NCBI GenBank assembly: GCA_002737725.1
Contig: NSIP01000001.1
Span: forward strand, 208,921 to 272,920
Direction: 5' to 3'
DNA length: 64,000 bases
Source: Rhodospirillaceae bacterium
GTDB taxonomy: Bacteria; Pseudomonadota; Alphaproteobacteria; Rhodospirillales; Rhodospirillaceae
The notes below the pieces were generated by a model. The model ran no database searches and was not told the DNA's origin. It saw nothing but the letters and a program-made list of their open reading frames with translations. The translations under genes were made by a program, and so were the position numbers. This document shows, piece after piece, positions 63,364-64,000 of this stretch (positions are counted from its first letter, which is position 1; the number at the start of each line of letters is the position of its first letter).

Positions 63364-63452
63364 AACCGCGCGCGCTTCAAAAGACTTGCCCGGGCTGGCA
63401 CTTCCCGCCACGTTATAAGAGTTATCTGTGATCACATGAGGAGAACACCATC

Positions 63453-63869
63453 ATGCCGCGGCATTTAGCCGGTGTGACGGGATCGATGCCCGACGGCTCT
63501 CAAAACCCTATTTCCACGGCCATCCGGGCCGGTGACTTTGGCTTTATATCTGGCCTTATGCCGAAGGATGATGACGGGCAGCTCGTCACGGGCGATATCA
63601 CGCACCAAACTGAAGCTGTGATGAAACGTTTGCAAGCAACGGGCGAACGGGCGGGCTGTCGCATGGAAGACGTCGTCAAATGTACCGTCTGGTTGACCCA
63701 TCCTGAGGACTTCGCCGAATTCAACCGCATCTATGCCAGCTATTTTAGTGAACCGTTACCGGCGCGTTCGGCCGTGCGAGCCGATCTCCTGCTGCCGGGG
63801 GTCCGTGTCGAAATTGAAGCGACCTGTCATAAGCCGCGTTCGCGCGTTTACCCCAACACGCATGGCTGA
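63453..63869 (+). CDS. RidA-family protein (YjgF/YER057c/UK114)
   Basis: A 138-residue RidA-like protein. It shows PISTAIRAGDFGFISGLMPK, the inner motif VVKCTVWLTHPEDFAEFNRI and FSEPLPARSAVRADLLLPGV, then RVEIEATC. The catalytic Arg (in PARSAVRAD) and Glu (in VEIEATC) match enamine/imine deaminases. It lies 89 bp after the DUF1330 gene with a AGGAGA site (63438-63443). In this cluster it may clear a reactive imine or act on an acrylate-type intermediate. Confidence 0.9.
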   Translation: MPRHLAGVTGSMPDGSQNPISTAIRAGDFGFISGLMPKDDDGQLVTGDITHQTEAVMKRLQATGERAGCRMEDVVKCTVWLTHPEDFAEFNRIYASYFSEPLPARSAVRADLLLPGVRVEIEATCHKPRSRVYPNTHG

Positions 63870-63943
63870 TATTGTTATGGCATGTCGGGACCCCATAGGA
63901 ATAAAGTGCCGCGCGCTTTCGTCCATCAATCAAGGGCGAGTCT

Positions 63944-64000
63944 ATGGATGATCTGAAATTTCTCAGCTACGAACACACGCACGGCATGGCGTTCGGTGCC
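63944..64000 (+). CDS. 5' end of a gene cut by the window
   Basis: An ATG at 63944, with AAGGGCGAG ahead, opens a frame that runs to the window end (MDDLKFLSYEHTHGMAFGA, 19 codons). Too little to name. Its direction and spacing fit the DUF1330/racemase/RidA cluster. Confidence 0.45.
   Translation, partial: MDDLKFLSYEHTHGMAFGA

Overview
The window reads as a single chromosomal stretch from an alphaproteobacterium. The order mutS, glnD, murJ, trpS, Nfu-type NifU and universal stress protein is a familiar alphaproteobacterial neighbourhood. An Irr-type Fur regulator, an IalB-like exported protein, a TIGR02186/TauE pair and a DUF3501 gene point the same way. The G+C is moderately high and coding is dense on both strands. 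No phage, integron, CRISPR array or rRNA was seen. There are two tRNA genes.

Layout. 0-14.4 kb: housekeeping genes (typA, ampG-like permease, PhoR-like kinase, mutS, glnD, murJ, trpS). 14.4-19.3 kb: nitroreductase, a broken polysaccharide deacetylase, a Bax-like glucosaminidase, Nfu, Usp, TIGR02186 and TauE. 19.4-32.1 kb: surface sugar and envelope genes (fcl, gmd, a FlaA1/CapD-type dehydratase, a DegT aminotransferase / Gfo-Idh dehydrogenase / MFS operon, an MsbA-like exporter) with purH in between, then a Tat-exported M24 peptidase homologue. 32.2-42.9 kb: tRNA-Gly, a thioredoxin-TPR protein, a Lon-domain protein, Trm112, DUF971, UbiH, tRNA-Thr, Bax inhibitor-1, and the YbbA/YbbP exporter divergent from a TesA esterase. 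41.9-45 kb: intact thpR and cobB sit among three decaying genes (FIST, LMW-PTP, uracil-DNA glycosylase). 45-52 kb: small enzymes, an RNA methyltransferase, IalB, pabC-pabB, a hydroxyacid dehydrogenase and an SH3 protein. 52-55.3 kb: an iron/peroxide module (DUF3501, heterodisulfide-reductase-like Fe-S protein, rubrerythrin, Irr) with a perfect 17-bp Irr-type palindrome upstream of rubrerythrin. 55.4-64 kb: MFS permease, tandem cold-shock protein, glpK-mobA, a decayed TPR gene, and a small DUF1330 / Asp-Glu racemase-like / RidA cluster cut by the window end.

The least explained structures are two repeat families. One is a 42-44 bp palindrome found three times, each time filling a 56-59 bp gap between two convergent genes, with paired base changes that keep the stem. 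The other is a 169-173 bp bimodular double-hairpin element found twice in opposite orientations, one copy running into the 5' end of an MFS gene. Several genes (deacetylase, DMT transporter, FIST, LMW-PTP, UDG, TPR) are truncated or frameshifted, so the genome appears to be losing accessory genes while its core stays intact. All family assignments come from reading motifs by eye; no database search was run.
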